Origin: Bursaphelenchus xylophilus
Lineage: Eukaryota > Nematoda > Chromadorea > Rhabditida > Aphelenchoididae
Assembly (NCBI GenBank): GCA_904066235.2
Contig: CAJFCV020000003.1
Location: forward strand, 7,254,001 to 7,318,000
Length of the DNA: 64,000 nucleotides
Direction of reading: 5' to 3'
The number at the start of each line of letters is the position of its first letter. The first letter of the stretch is position 1. Below the pieces are notes generated by a model, which searched no databases, was not told the origin of the DNA, and saw only the letters and a program-made list of their open reading frames with translations. The position numbers and the translations under genes are program-made. This document shows positions 1-14,688 of this stretch, in pieces.

Positions 1-639
1 GCTGTCCACAATCTGCGGGATTAGTTTAATAGTTCTGATTGTCTGCCTTGTAAGTTGAGAGCAGTTTTTTAACTATTTATTTAGGCTCCATTTTTGCTCC
101 ATCTTCCGAATCAGGCTGATTTTCATCGCTATCTTGTTGGAGTTGATCCTAAAATAAATCTGGTTTTCGATCAATACCCATTTACATTTTGTTTTTCTGA
201 TAGTTTAGACATCCAACAAGTGCTTTTGTTATCTGTAATCATGCTTCTTTGCTGTCCAATCGCTGCTTTTCTTTTACTGGCTTTGATATTTTACTATGTA
301 AAAAGAAGTCAGAAGACGGTAACCCCATCAACTTTCCGCCTCCAAATGATGTTGTTCAAGTCGTTGTCAGCCCAAATTCTCTGCACTTTATTCTTTGTTG
401 TAATACCAGGCCTATTTGTATTTGCTCTACCAACCCTGGGCTATCAAAGTTCTCCTAAAAGCAATGTCCTGGCTGTTTTGTTTTACCTTTCGCACGCTCC
501 CTTTAATTGTTCCATGCTCATTTTCTTTATCAAACCGTATCGGAGATATTTTTTGAAAGTTTTCCTTGGGCGGAACGTCAGAATTTGTGCTGGGTCTACT
601 TCCATGTCGACAATATTTGTCAGTCGATTTAACCAATAA
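1..639 (+). CDS. Srh/Str-type 7TM chemoreceptor, 3' part (cut by window edge)
   Basis: This is the C-terminal part of a nematode serpentine chemoreceptor, a plasma-membrane GPCR family expected in sensory neurons. I read one exon ending at 49, a 35-nt intron (50-84, GTAAGT..TTTAG) and a last exon 85-639. The codon phase is continuous across that junction, giving about 200 residues. Several membrane segments are visible. An 'FRLQMMLFKSLSAQ' stretch before TM6 and a short tail after 'FIKPYRRYF' at the end of TM7 are typical of the Srh/Str superfamily. The N-terminal half lies before base 1. A polyadenylation-like AATAAA overlaps the stop codon. Subfamily assignment (Srh rather than Str or Srd) is by general resemblance only. 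Confidence 0.82.
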
Positions 640-1862
640 AAGCTTACATTGACCATGATTTTTTGATTGTTTGAAAAATGCCAAAAAAAATTTTTTTTTG
701 ATTTTTTCAATTATTTAATCCGAAAATATAGGATCTTTTTGAAGGAATAAACAATTCCAAGTACAAATTCTGCATAAATTAGCTCAATAAATGTAAGCAA
801 ACAAAAATATTCTAAAAAATATGCAGAGAAATTAAAAAACAAACGTAAAATTAGGTTTCCCTGGAGTCCTGCTCGCTCCTCTATTCGATCTTTGAACAAC
901 GCAAAATCGACAATATTACATTGAACTTCTTTACATTGGCTAATGTTATGCATGACCCGTGGGCATGCGCGATAGAAACGGAAGCCAGCGGCGCTTCGTT
1001 TGGCTTTCGGAAAGGAGAGCCGAGACTTTTTTTGGGGCCTTCTGGATTCGGACTTGCGCCTTGGCTTCTCGGGTCTGTCAAAGAACCAATCTTTCGGGTT
1101 TTCTTTTAAGCAAATTTGTCTTCAGAATGGGCACGAGTAAATTAAGAGACGTTCGGGAGCCATGGCCTCTTTTGGTCTTGCTTATAGAAACTTTTTTGGC
1201 CATAAAGGGTAAGATTTCAAGGTCGTTTAAAAGGTTGAAGTTGTTTATTTTTATTGCTACAAGGTTTTCTTCATTCTAAGGATAGCTTTCCCTTTTTACA
1301 TTGTCTAAACTCCCTTCCCAACCGAACCCAGCCATTGACACAAAAGAGGCCATTTCTCACCAAGTTCGGAGATCCTTTCTGCCGGATTCTTCGCCTCATT
1401 TGGGCCGTCACAAATCGGAGAAGCAGAAAATTTATGAATAACGACAACAATGCCTCCGGGCGTCGAAGTTTGACCGTGGAATAATGCCCATTCTTTTCGG
1501 TGAAAGGGAAACTCCCAATGGCGTCGATTCGGTGCCCGTTTTCGCCCGAATCGAATCTAAAACAATGGCCGTGGCCGCGGGGCAAGAAAGAAGAGATTGG
1601 ATACGGGGGTGTGCATCTGATGTTTTCAGATTGTCATAGGTCTTCCGTTTGGTTCAGAGTGCTAGAATATTGGCTGTTTTTGTTTGAGCATGGATTCGTT
1701 TATGCAACGTTACTTTTTTGCACTTTCCTATTCTTCAAACTCAAATTCTTTGCAGGTAATGACAATTGCGGTCTTTTACAGAACAGATACATGCCCGCTG
1801 CCTCAACCATGACCTGATCTGCTGCCTCAAAACTCTTCAGTCAACCGTTTTCCTTTTCAAAA
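640..1862. other. Intergenic stretch, locally GC-richer, no supported gene
   Basis: This separates the chemoreceptor from the ligand-gated channel. Bases about 950-1600 are richer in G+C than the surroundings and hold several short overlapping frames on both strands, none with recognisable homology. One frame starting at 1127 looks like a signal peptide followed by a GTAAGA donor, but it cannot be joined in phase to the next gene. The stretch probably contains promoter and 5' UTR sequence of the channel gene. Confidence 0.5.
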
Positions 1863-3558
1863 ATGCCTTTCCTCCAGATATCTGCAATAACTACCTTCAT
1901 TATTGTGATAATTCTACCTCCAGATATTGAAGCGGGTTTTGTCTCCAAATATGGAGTGCCATATAATTCAACGGAGACCGAGGTCTTCCATAATCTAGAT
2001 AAACGGAGTATCGAGAGGCGAAGACCGGTGGAGAAAGACCTTGGATGCACCGATGATGCTGTCATTCTGGATTCTCTTCTGGTGGGATATGATAAACACA
2101 AGATCCCGGGTGGAGGGAAAGTCAAGGTGGATGTGGAGGTAGGTGTTGCATACCGAATATTGGATAAACAAATATCCAAGTAGAGTACGCTGAAGTAGTG
2201 CGCTGAATTTTTTCTTATTTTAACTGTGGTGTCCAAGAAGTTTTATTTTCTTATTTTAGCTGTGGGTCCAAGAAGTTTCGAAGATTATTGAGATTACCAG
2301 TGAGTTTGAATTGGATTTATATGTGACAGAAATGTGGACCGATCCATCATTGGCCTTTTTGCACATGAATCCATGTAAACAGTAAGTCATTGCATCTTTT
2401 TTCTCAATTTTCTCAGTAATATTTCGGTTGATGGCCCCAAAATTCTTTCCCAAATATGGACCCCCCTTGCCTGTTTTGTCAACTCAAAGGCAGCCTCTGT
2501 TCATCAATCCCCTTTCAAAAACATCTTTCTCCAACTCTATTCAAATGGAAGTGTGTGGCATAACTACCGGATCAAGTTAACTGGTCCTTGTGTCTCTACC
2601 CTGAGGACATTTCCCATCGATCAACAGAGATGCATGTTGTATTATGAGTCTTATAATCATAATTATGCCGAAGTTCAAATGAATTGGACGGCAACTCCAA
2701 TACTGATTTTGAAGGAGACAATCTCACTGCCGGATTATGTCCTCAAAGATTTCCATGCCTCTTCGATTATGAGGTTATACCCTCCGGGGAAATGGAATGA
2801 GCTCATTGCGACCTTTACTTTCCAAAGGCTCTACGGGTTTTATATTTTACAGGTAAGTGGCATTTGTGTTACAATTGCTCAATTGAACTTGAGTCTAGAT
2901 CTTACTTTAATTTTTTTGTTGCTTCAGGTTTACGTGCCGGCTTACATTTCTGTGTTTATGTCATGGATTTCCTTTTACTTGGGGCCTAAGAACACTCCAT
3001 CACGCACAACCATCGGTGTAAACGCGGTAAAGCAAATTTTTGAAGACCTTTCTTATTATAAAGATTACGTTTCACACCAAAAACGTTGTTTCAGCTCCTC
3101 TCCCTTACATATCAGTTTGGTTCTGTTGTAAATAACCTTCCCAAGACCAGCGATGTCAAAGCAATCGATGTGATGATTCTTTTTTCCATGGCCTTTATTT
3201 TCTTGTCGTTGATGGAACTGGCAGTTGTTGGATATTTAACAAGGAAAGAGAAGGCCGAAAGTATTGTGTAAGTAACGATATTAATCTCGCTGGTCTTCAA
3301 TTACAAGTATTATTCCTCTAGAATTAGACAATAGATCTTTGTCTTGCGAGCAAAGTGCAATGTGGTGAAGGACATTTCTTGAAAATTATTCAAATCGTTA
3401 TTTATAGCTGTAATTGTTCCTGGCTGTGCGTCCGTTGTCCTGAATGGACCGCAACGAAGATCGACAAGTTCTCGATGTGCATGTTCCCTTTGTGTTTCTT
3501 CATCTTCAATCTTTGGTACTGGGTGATTTTTCTCGGAATGGGAAAACCAAAAGAGTAA
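1863..3558 (+). CDS. Cys-loop ligand-gated ion channel subunit (LGC/ACC-like, probably anion selective)
   Basis: This is a pentameric ligand-gated channel subunit of the plasma membrane. Six exons join in phase: 1863-2138, 2260-2381, 2417-2852, 2928-3026, 3095-3267 and 3408-3558, giving 418 residues. The start gives a signal peptide ([12 protein letters not shown]...). The extracellular domain has '[16 protein letters not shown]' and a canonical Cys loop ([15 protein letters not shown], 13 residues between cysteines). M1 begins at '[15 protein letters not shown]', M2 is '[15 protein letters not shown]', M3 follows, and M4 lies in the last exon ('[14 protein letters not shown]'). The Pro-Ser-Arg before M2 resembles the Pro-Ala-Arg motif of anion channels, and the M2-M3 region resembles nematode ACC/LGC acetylcholine-gated chloride channels. 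The ligand is unknown. The M3-M4 loop is very short. The first exon could be extended upstream, but the signal peptide supports this start. Confidence 0.9.
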
Positions 3559-4892
3559 GATTAGATGCAAAATGATGACATTGCAATACCCTCCCCAGCA
3601 ATGTAGTTACTAGAATAGATATCTCCTTTGTGATATAAGTATAGGGCGTGTGCGTTACTAATTTGCGCGACCACTTGTAAAAAGGTGCCGAATTTTGACG
3701 CATTATTATGTAACGTTGCGCAAAGTCGCGCGAAGAAATAGCGCACAAGCCTTATATCTTTTCAATTACATCAATATACGGTGCTCTCAAATATCGCCAT
3801 TCGTTTATTGTACGAATACTTTTGGCAATCAATAAATAATGAAACATGATTTGAATATGCTTAACTCTTTTATAATTACCGTAGTTCGAAGACCCATTTC
3901 GATTATAAATACTAAAGTCGGGACAAAGGACATAACAGATAAAGTAATTACATAAATTTGGAAGGTTATTCAGATTATATTGGCGTTGAATCAAAACAAA
4001 AGACAAAGGTTAATATCCATTGTCGGGATGTTGATGATTTGCAGGAGATTTGGGAGTTGAGCAATGATATACGATTAGATTACTTTTAAAAAAACATTGT
4101 TACGCAACTTGAATACAATATAAAAGATTGCGTAATTTACTATGCATACAAATTCACAGATCTATTATAAATACAGAGCTCAAAGGTCCTATGGAGTATC
4201 TATTATTACGAGGTCCTAAATCGATATATGTATTTACAGGATAATATTTTTAAACCGCAGAACTGATACTGATCTGCTTTTTTATGGGAGCTCTTCTTCG
4301 TGCAGGTTTAACCTCAGCACTACTGGTCGTAGGATGCCGCTTCATTTTGGTACTCTCGGCCGATCCACGCCTACTCAAAACGAAGGCATGTGCTGTGTGG
4401 ATGACCGAGTGTACTAGTCACGCCTTCCCTGTGTCATTAGAAAGACGGTTCTCCAACAACATGGTAGTCGAGGCCCGTTCCAAAGGCCTCGGAGCAATCA
4501 CTAATCTCCGGATGTGGGTGTCCAAAACCTGTAAATAGTAATCTTTGTGTTTTTATTCAAATCTGTTGAGTTTGGAGATCACTCTTTGCTGTCTCAGGCC
4601 TTCCCCCCCCCCCCTTCCCAGGCTACCTGCTACTTATCTTTTACATGGCCTTGTGAAATAAGTGTTACGACGTTTTAGCGGGATTTCTGGGGGATGATAT
4701 GCGTTTCAAACAATGGATAAGGGTTAGTAATACCATTGTGTGAGTAATACGGAGATCTCGGCACTGGTCCCTCTTATTTATAGCTTGCAGGATAACTACG
4801 GAGAAAATGACATTTCTAGACTTCCCACAATAACTGCGGCTAATCTTTTAGAGTTCAGAAATTCATGCATATAATCCATAAACTCTGAGCTA
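3559..4892. other. Intergenic stretch with an imperfect hairpin and a C12 tract
   Basis: No convincing gene. Bases about 3642-3752 form an imperfect inverted repeat containing 'TTGCGCGAC' and 'GTCGCGCGAA'. A run of twelve C lies at 4603-4614. An 84-codon frame at 4284-4538 has a hydrophobic start but no recognisable family and was not accepted as a gene. Confidence 0.5.
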
Positions 4893-6700
4893 TCACATAT
4901 TCTTGGATATTGAACTTACAGTGTCAATCAGAGGGTCCAAAGACATCCTCAAAAACCATCCAATGCTGGCCAAAGACGTGAGTACGGCATATCTTGTGAA
5001 GGCATACAAATGCTCGAGGGAACAATTGTCATCATCCACGTTATGACCGTCAATTGTAGCTTGATGGTTCTCCATCAACAGTTCTGACCAATTAAAGCAA
5101 CTTTCGGCCATTGGGAAGGTGGCGGCATAAGCGACGGCCATTAAACAAAAGCTGAATGTGAATACTCCCAGATGAACTCCAAGTCTCCAGATGGCTGTGT
5201 GATCTCTGTTGAGTGACGAAACATTTCGACGATCTTGCCGGCGACGGAATAGAACCAGAGCTACCTTAAAATAACATTCAATTTCTGTAAACTCTAGTGT
5301 CTGTTAACAAAGAGATTACTGGTCTCTTCCGCTGACATTTCCGTTAATTATAAACAGACATAAAACACTCCACAAATTCATGCCCTCCTTCTCGGAACAT
5401 GCTGTGCAACCAGAAACCCGAGGAATCAAATACTATGTCAGGATTAGGAAGCAAGGGATTAAGTCATTACATCTTCTTTTAAATTTAGAAAAAAAAGTCG
5501 GAACGGCTCTGAGTAATCTTTGAGTTTTTTTGGTCCAAAATTTAATCTCAAACTTACAAATCCATAGCTGAGTAGAGTCGTCACATAGCTGCAGATGGGT
5601 AAGATCAGGGAGATCGCCCCGGTCTCCATCATTGATTTGTCGATTACTTTTTCACATAAAGCGACCATCCACTCCCCCAGAAGGCCATAATATTGATTTC
5701 TCATCATATACATCATCCCATTCGAATCAAACATTGTCTGTTGTTCTGTAGCGAATACGACGAGACAAAGAAGACCAATCATGACGACCCAGCCGAGGGC
5801 GATAAACTTTGCAACTCTGGCTACATTTAGAGAGAGTTTGTACTGTAACGGAGTGCGGACTGCATAAAAGGTGAGCATTCCAATGCCGAAGTAACTTCCA
5901 GCCAGCATCCAATAGTTGAACGTCACTATCAGCTAAAAATTATTTCTTTTTAAAAGTACAAAAGCAAAAACGTATATATATATTTTTTTGTTATACGAAG
6001 GCCTTATTTGTCTAGAATCCTTAGGAATACATTATAATTTTTTTTTCGAGCCCGACTACTACGTATGTCTGACGTATTCTCTTGATGGCATTAATTCCAA
6101 AGATTTTCGTACAAAACTCGCTTATCTACGTACTCTAATCGCGGTCAGGTCTTTCAATTAAACATTCATGTTCCATCTCACTTAGCTTCGGATTAATTAA
6201 AGAACCGCAAATCCGATGACATTACCATTGTTTTCATAAAAGGTAGTGTTTGCATTCAAGTGTTAAGTAATCATAATTACCTTACTGTAACGCCCACTTT
6301 GTATATTTCCCAATACTTACCTGCATAGCAATATCCGGAACGAATGCAACAGTTTTGCATTCCACAACATCACATTGAATCTCTACTTTATATAAATATA
6401 CCAGAGAAACAGCCGCAGCTATGGCGTCAACAACTGATCTGTTGGCCACAAACAGTAATCGCTTGGCCGGAACTTTTTTCCTTCGAATCCCAATAGTTGT
6501 TATTAGAAGGAGAAATAAATTTACTGAAAAATAATTGATTGAAAAGTGCTCACATACAAAATTGTACTAGTGGAATAAGGATGAAACATACCAAAAACCG
6601 CAAGTGAACACAATCCCAGCAACAGACCTGGCAGATATTTGAATATAAATTCCAAAACTGCATAATAAAGACTCTCTTTCTGCGCACATTTGGATGCCAT
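4893..6700 (-). CDS. Rhodopsin-like seven-transmembrane receptor, nematode-type
   Basis: I predict a plasma-membrane G-protein-coupled receptor. Exons on the minus strand are 6700-6592, 6523-6321, 5932-5558 and 5264-4920, all with GT..AG borders and matching phases, about 344 codons. Seven hydrophobic segments are visible. TM1 ends in 'LLLITTIGIRRKK', TM2 starts after 'NRSVVDAIAA', TM3 is followed by 'YAVRTPLQYK' in the position of the DRY region, and TM7 ends in 'SLDPLIDT', the place of the usual NPxxY. The DRY and NPxxY motifs are thus both replaced, which is common in divergent worm receptors. At the 3' end a GTAAGT lies at 4919-4914, so the message may either read through to a stop at 4893 (352 aa) or splice to a short last exon I could not fix. 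I cannot place it in a named Sr family. Confidence 0.82.
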
Positions 6701-9700
6701 ACTGTAACAAAAAGTCTTTTGGAAATAACAAGTAACAGACTTGTAAAGTATTCAGAATGGACACCTGAAAAGTTGTCTCATTAGGAGTGTATTTACACTT
6801 TAAATTTCAAATTTAAAAAAATAATCACGCGAGTAAAAATAAACGAGGGTAAAAATAAATTTGCATGGCCGTTGAGGGATGATAATTTGATTACTCTTGT
6901 GAATTACATTTACAGCCAAGACCTTGATCCTTGTGTAATTCATTTACGACCCCGGGAAGGCTTGCAGAAAAACGTACAAAAATATTTAAAAGATTACAAA
7001 AACTTTTAAAAAATTGTAAAATTATTGCAAAAAAACACCGTACTTTTAAAAATTAACCGTTTGTGTAAACTTCGTATATCATTCAAATATCACGTACTCA
7101 AATAAACATAAAAATACGAAAAATAAATTAATTAAATTGCCGGAAGAACATCCCAAGACCGGAATTGGGTACAGACAAGCATAAATATAAATAGTATTAA
7201 TTATGGGCATACCATGACTGATATATTTACTTCTTTAGATCTTTGAAAATGTTTGAAGAAATGTAGCCAATACTTTTTGTAGGACAATTCCAGTATTTTG
7301 GAATAAAGTTTACAACAAAAAATCGATATCGAGGAAGAAATTTTGAAAAAACAAATTTTCTAGCATAATATTGCACAAAGCCAATACCATACCTACAAAA
7401 CGCACAGTTCAAACCAACCTCTGGGCAGAATTTCATGAAGAAAAGGAGATGCATCGCGCATAATTGCGTCAAAATTAGGCTCAAAAACCCCTTAAGTGAC
7501 TCGATAACAAGTAACACCAGAGAACCGAACTCCCCAAAAGGTTACGAATTTAATTACCATAATATAACAGTTAAATAATACTTCCTTACTCGGACCTGAA
7601 GCGGCTGAATGACGAAGTTAGGACGTCCATATAAAAGCAGGACGTAAAACCCACAAAAGGGATCTCTAATCGGGTCAGATTAGAGAGTTACAATTGTCGT
7701 AACCCTCGTCATCGTTGGCCTGAAAACGTCCGACACTTTCATAGGAAAGAATGTTCTAATTGATAGTCCCAGCTCTGTTAAAATGGTTAGTAAAACAGCT
7801 GCTCAAATTGAGAAATTATAAACAACGTCAACAATCATAGTGTACCATTTTTATTTGTGCATCACGAAGGGTACTACTTTTTTCATATCGTAACTGAATT
7901 TGAAATTCAAAAGTTTGCAGAGTAATTAATTACTTCCTCGTAGGATGTAAATAACTGGTTTGCAATAATGTACTTAGTAAGGGTTTAAAAAAGTAATCCA
8001 AATTCCAAGTTACTCACTATTTACATATGGATGACAACATAAAAGGACCAAAGTATTTAAATTCCCTGGGCCGTGCAATATGATGTTTCATCCATAAGGC
8101 TGATCAATAAAAAGGAGACATCTCTTATGCACATGACGCTAAAGGATTACAGACTTGGCTACTATTTTGGGAGAAAATCTCCCCCTAAGCCCCTCAGGTC
8201 ATGGCAGTTGACATGACTTCACCAATCACTTAAAGAAGTATACGGAAAGAAACGTTCTTAAGCAGTACCTTGTGTATAATCACTGCAGCTGTCGCCCTCA
8301 AAACAATTTGATATAGGGGTACTAATAAGCGATGAAATTGTAAATGGAATCTGAGAGCGTGAAATGCGAGTAGAATCAGCTAATTTAAGTTCTAAAATTA
8401 ATTGAATTGGCCTTGAAGGGAACTCACAAATTTTGAATTAAGGGCCGTCCATAACTATTATAGTAAACAGGAGATGTGGGTGGAGTCGGTACAAAAGGTA
8501 AAGATCCTTCCAAGAATGTTGTAAAGTTTCCCTCAAATTATTGACCTCTACTTACAAGGAAATAGCGAGTTCGTGAGTTCATTTAGATTGCGTTCCACTC
8601 CAAAATTTACTATAAAATCCTGCCAGAACGAACATCACATTCCCACGAATTCAAGACAAAATATCTCAAAATAAAGGGAATGTTATACTAGTATGTATTT
8701 TGAGGGTTTATAAAAGCTTAAAACTGATATCAGTTTGTCAGGAAAAGAGCAGCGCGCTTTGGGGAATCGCCCATCATCGCTTTGCGACGGCTAGCCGCAG
8801 TTGGAAATTTGGTGCGCGACTGCACCCTTTTTTCGACGACGCGAAACATTTCGCTGCGACTACCGGCAGTTATTTTCCCGACGGGATGTTATCCAAGGAG
8901 CATAAAAAGTTTAGAATTATGATTAACATTTAATTTTGTAAATGTACATGTTGTAAAATGCGAGTAAGAGGTTTAAACACCCATATTTTTGAAAGAACAT
9001 TTTTATGAAGCCATCGATATTCTCAGAAAGTATATTAAAATATTTAAATCGAGCCCCGGTATCCCACTAAATGTTCCATGACATCGCCGTATCTTGAGAC
9101 TTCTGCGTTTCTCGACATTTGTGACCCCGAAACTCCGCCCTTTATCCTGTTAATCCGCACAGTAAATGTCAGGGATTTCAGTGATTATTATGACCATCTA
9201 ATTCGCTCGGTGGATCGACAAGATAAGGGGCAAAAAACCGTTTTCTGTGCGGGATTATCCCGCTGTCGTATGTGGCCTAAAATATATCGCCCGAAGTCGG
9301 GACAGTGTCCGTGGGAAGGAAAATGTTTTCAGAACGATCTGCAGACTTCTGGTGCTCGATGAATAAGGTATAAAGGGCCGGAAGAGGGGGCTTTGGGATC
9401 GGATATTGTGGATACATAGGGATATATATGTATGTGTATTATGTACATACAACAGAGTCAATTGAAAAGGTCATCCTCGCATTACTTCCTTATTGTCCGG
9501 CATCTGTAGGCAATCACTTGGTTGGAATTGCAACCATTAATAAACTTGCCGTCATTCAATTACAAGTCCAAAAAGCAGTGAGTGGTCCTAATTGAAACTA
9601 CTTTATAAAGTGAACTTTTTATAAGAAAAAATTCAGAAATTGAAGATAAATTAGATTATAAAACCAAGTGACAATAAGAAGTCATGACTTTTGCTTTTGT

Positions 9701-11208
9701 AAGGATTGTTTATCGGTTTCAGAATGAGTAATTATATATTTACATTAATTACAGTACTTAAAAATCGTAATCAGCCTTGGAATGCTGGGGTGTTTGAAAG
9801 GACTTTTCCATAAAGTAAAAAAGGTTGAAATCTAAGGCAAAGTAACTAACAAGGTGACTACAGGGCAATGTAAATGTGGAATTCATGTTGAGTTATTCCA
9901 ACATAGGTTTATGACAAATTCAAATAAACGCCACAGACGCTTCTACTCCAGTGAAAGGTAATGAATGCTCATTGATCACAAAGAGAAGAACCGCACATTG
10001 TTCTCATCAGAAAACAAGACTTTTAAGTGCAGACCCTCCTTTAGGGACCATCCCTAATGAAACAACAAGCTCAGAAAGCCTGTCCTCAAATGGGTGCCCA
10101 AGGCTTGGCCCCAGATCGCTCAGTACAACTCCCCAACGAAAACAAGTTCAGAGAATGGGCTGGTTATTCTAATTTTACTTCCTTTCATCCGTCTTATCCG
10201 CCTATATTTGGAACATGACCTGAGGAAATAATCACATTTCAGCTGAACCATTTGCAAATAATCTCGTTTCGGATGTTCCAAACATTTCTTTGGGTGCATG
10301 ATGACATTCTTTGAAGCCTTAATTCAACTTTTGCAGATATTAAATCAACTCAAATTTGATTGTAAAGTTTCTCCTGCTAGTAAGTAGTTAAAATAATTGA
10401 TGAGATTTATTTGTTGCGCAAGAATACCACGATAATGTTTCAATGAAATTTGATATAAGTGTGTAATGATGGACAATGTCATCTGAAAGGCGGCGAACGG
10501 GAGTAGACATAATCTTCTGACAAAAGAAGGGTTGTATTAAGTGCAAAATGACCTTGAGAGGATGTGAAATTAAATAAAGTCAGCCGAGGATAGCAGTAAA
10601 AGTTGATAAAAACTGTAAAAATTACAGAAAATAGTGGACAAGGTCAGAGAAAGTGCTAAAAGTTTTCTTTCTCATCATATTGATGGGCTTTGGAAGTGCT
10701 TTGTGATGTTGTTGCCCTACAAATTACTCTCATTTTTTGCAAGTAAATCAAATAGCAGTAATTATTGAACTCCAACGTTCACTTTCCCCGAGCTGAGAAC
10801 TTTAAAGTTCACATGCGTTTCCCTAGTCATATCTATCAAAAATTCTTTCACTTTTTTTCGTCTGCGGTCTTCGTCGACAGGTTCTGTCAGTAGTTAATAT
10901 TAAGATAAAAAAGAGGCGGCATTTAGAGAAGAATGTGCCTGAGGGTTAAAATCAGCAAGGGACATTTGAACACGACTTTGCTGCGATGATTTATTTTATA
11001 TTTTGTGTTGGTCATCGCACGATTTAATCTTATTGTAAATCAGGAGGACTTTGTCTTTAATTAGCAACTTTTTCGTCTCATTTTGACATCTATTTTGGGT
11101 GTATATCGTCTTGTTCGTTCATCGTCTATGTATGATATTGCTTTTACAGCTCCTCACGCGTGATGTGTAGGATATATTTTTTCATTGACCTCGTAATTTC
11201 CAGACGTT
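6701..11208. other. Gene-poor 4.5 kb intergenic region
   Basis: AT-rich sequence between the minus-strand receptor and the plus-strand gene at 11209. Short frames occur (7227-7517 minus, 8700-8933 plus, 9078-9362 plus, 9951-10172 plus), but none shows family motifs, splice-consistent extensions or a plausible composition. A perfect 16-bp palindrome, AAACTGATATCAGTTT, lies at 8721-8736. I see no RNA gene here. Confidence 0.55.
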
Positions 11209-12484
11209 ATGGTGCAGCTGGATACGCTGATAATTCCGCCTTCAGGACATAAGAAGGTCGAATACTACACAACTTTTAAGCCAAAACTTTTCGGTGATGC
11301 GGCTTTAACTTTTGCACATCATTTCTTCAATTTCTCCTCTAAATGTGCTTACGCCAACCCACAGAAGCCGGATCTGCGGTAAGTGCAACAGAAACTGTCA
11401 CAGAGATTAATCATTGTTTTAGATTTGTAAGTATAAACCGGCGAACAGCCAAATGGCAGAGCGACGGAATCTCGGGAATGGAAGCTCATGTAATGAAAAA
11501 CAACATTAAATTTGTTCATAATGGAAGTCTAATCTTGTCAGTGGATATAAACATGGCCAAGAAGTTGGACATCTTACCTATTCAGCCGCATAAACTGGTC
11601 ATCAGAGATCTAAACAGTGCGCAAGATGTGGATGAAATAGCATACCATTTTGGAAGTAGGTCCATTATGCATAATTTAGCCTTCTTGATCAATACGAATT
11701 AACATAAAAATTAAGGGTGTGTATCCGATCTCCACATCTATCCGAATGTCTGTGATGACCTTTCAATTCGAATGATAAACCAATTTCATCGTCTCCTTGA
11801 CCTCACAATCCAACCCTCCTTGCTTTCCCATCCTGATCTCAACACTTTAACCCTCTCGTCGCTCCATATCGGTAGCCCCAACCAATTGCAAGGCCTCTTC
11901 TCGGATAGGCCGCATAACATTAAGTCCATTCACGTTCACAATCCCATCACTCAAACAATGATGCATAATCTGGACACTGTAACAATTACAAGTCCATTGG
12001 TATTGAATGTCGAAGTTCACAAGGATCTTTTGCTAACGAATTCTGATCTCGCAATCTACATTCGACACGCATTCCCTACAGTACAATTATTAAAGGTCAA
12101 TGTGGTGGAATATCAAACAAATTATTTTGTTACGCAAAACGAGGATACGGCAGAAATTTTGGCATCAACTCCTCTGATTCAACAGCTTCGAGGACTAGGA
12201 GTTTATGTCCAAACGACATACAACAGATATCTTGACGTGAGTATGAACCCTTTCACTGTTGTATTTATTATTTTCAGTCCAATCGGAGAAATGTTTTCTG
12301 TTACAAATCAGCGATCCTGTCCAATCTACTCTCAGATAAGACCGTCCAAGTGAAACCAATCGAATTACAACCTGACTTCCAGCATTACCGAATCGAGAAA
12401 AACCAAATCCATCATTCCGTTGTCTGTAATCTCTACTTTCAAGGAGAAGCATGCTGCGGACAACACTCCAAATACCTTTTATAA
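11209..12484 (+). CDS. Uncharacterised nematode protein, repeat-like beta/leucine pattern
   Basis: Four exons join in phase: 11209-11378, 11423-11655, 11716-12236 and 12278-12484, giving 376 residues. I do not recognise a domain. There is no signal peptide or membrane segment. The middle part has alternating short segments such as 'LNTLTLSSLHIG', 'IKSIHVHN' and 'LDTVTITSPLVLNVEVH', a leucine/isoleucine pattern resembling the C-terminal (FTH/DUF38-like) half of nematode F-box proteins, but no F-box is visible at the N-terminus. Introns are 44, 60 and 41 nt. The consistent phases and borders make a real gene likely. Function unknown. Confidence 0.75.
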
Positions 12485-12779
12485 CTTATTTTCACATTAA
12501 ACGGTTACATGAAACATGCCAATAAACAGTTATGAACATTTACTTTCCACACAATCCATATACGAAATTAGAAAAAACACAGAGAAGAAGAAGAGAAAAT
12601 AAATATTGGCTAGATGAATGTAAAGAAAAAGACGCCCAACGGAGGAAAATAATAAATTATCAACAACTCCACACGAGCGGCTCACCAATAATTATCCAGA
12701 ATATTATAATAGGATGGTCTGTACGAACAAATAAGAATAGATAAGCCTTTTCTGATATCCGACTTTTTATTCTTCGATC

Positions 12780-14688
<1,909 letters not shown>

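Noticed and set aside
1127..1208. Signal-peptide-like exon ending in GTAAGA upstream of the ligand-gated channel
   Set aside because: It ends in phase 1 and cannot be joined in frame to the channel, whose own first exon already encodes a signal peptide.
4284..4538. 84-codon frame with hydrophobic start
   Set aside because: No family resemblance, no splice context and composition not distinct from surrounding intergenic sequence.
8700..9362. Two plus-strand frames (8700-8933 and 9078-9362)
   Set aside because: No motifs and no consistent splice link between them; opposing frames are equally open.
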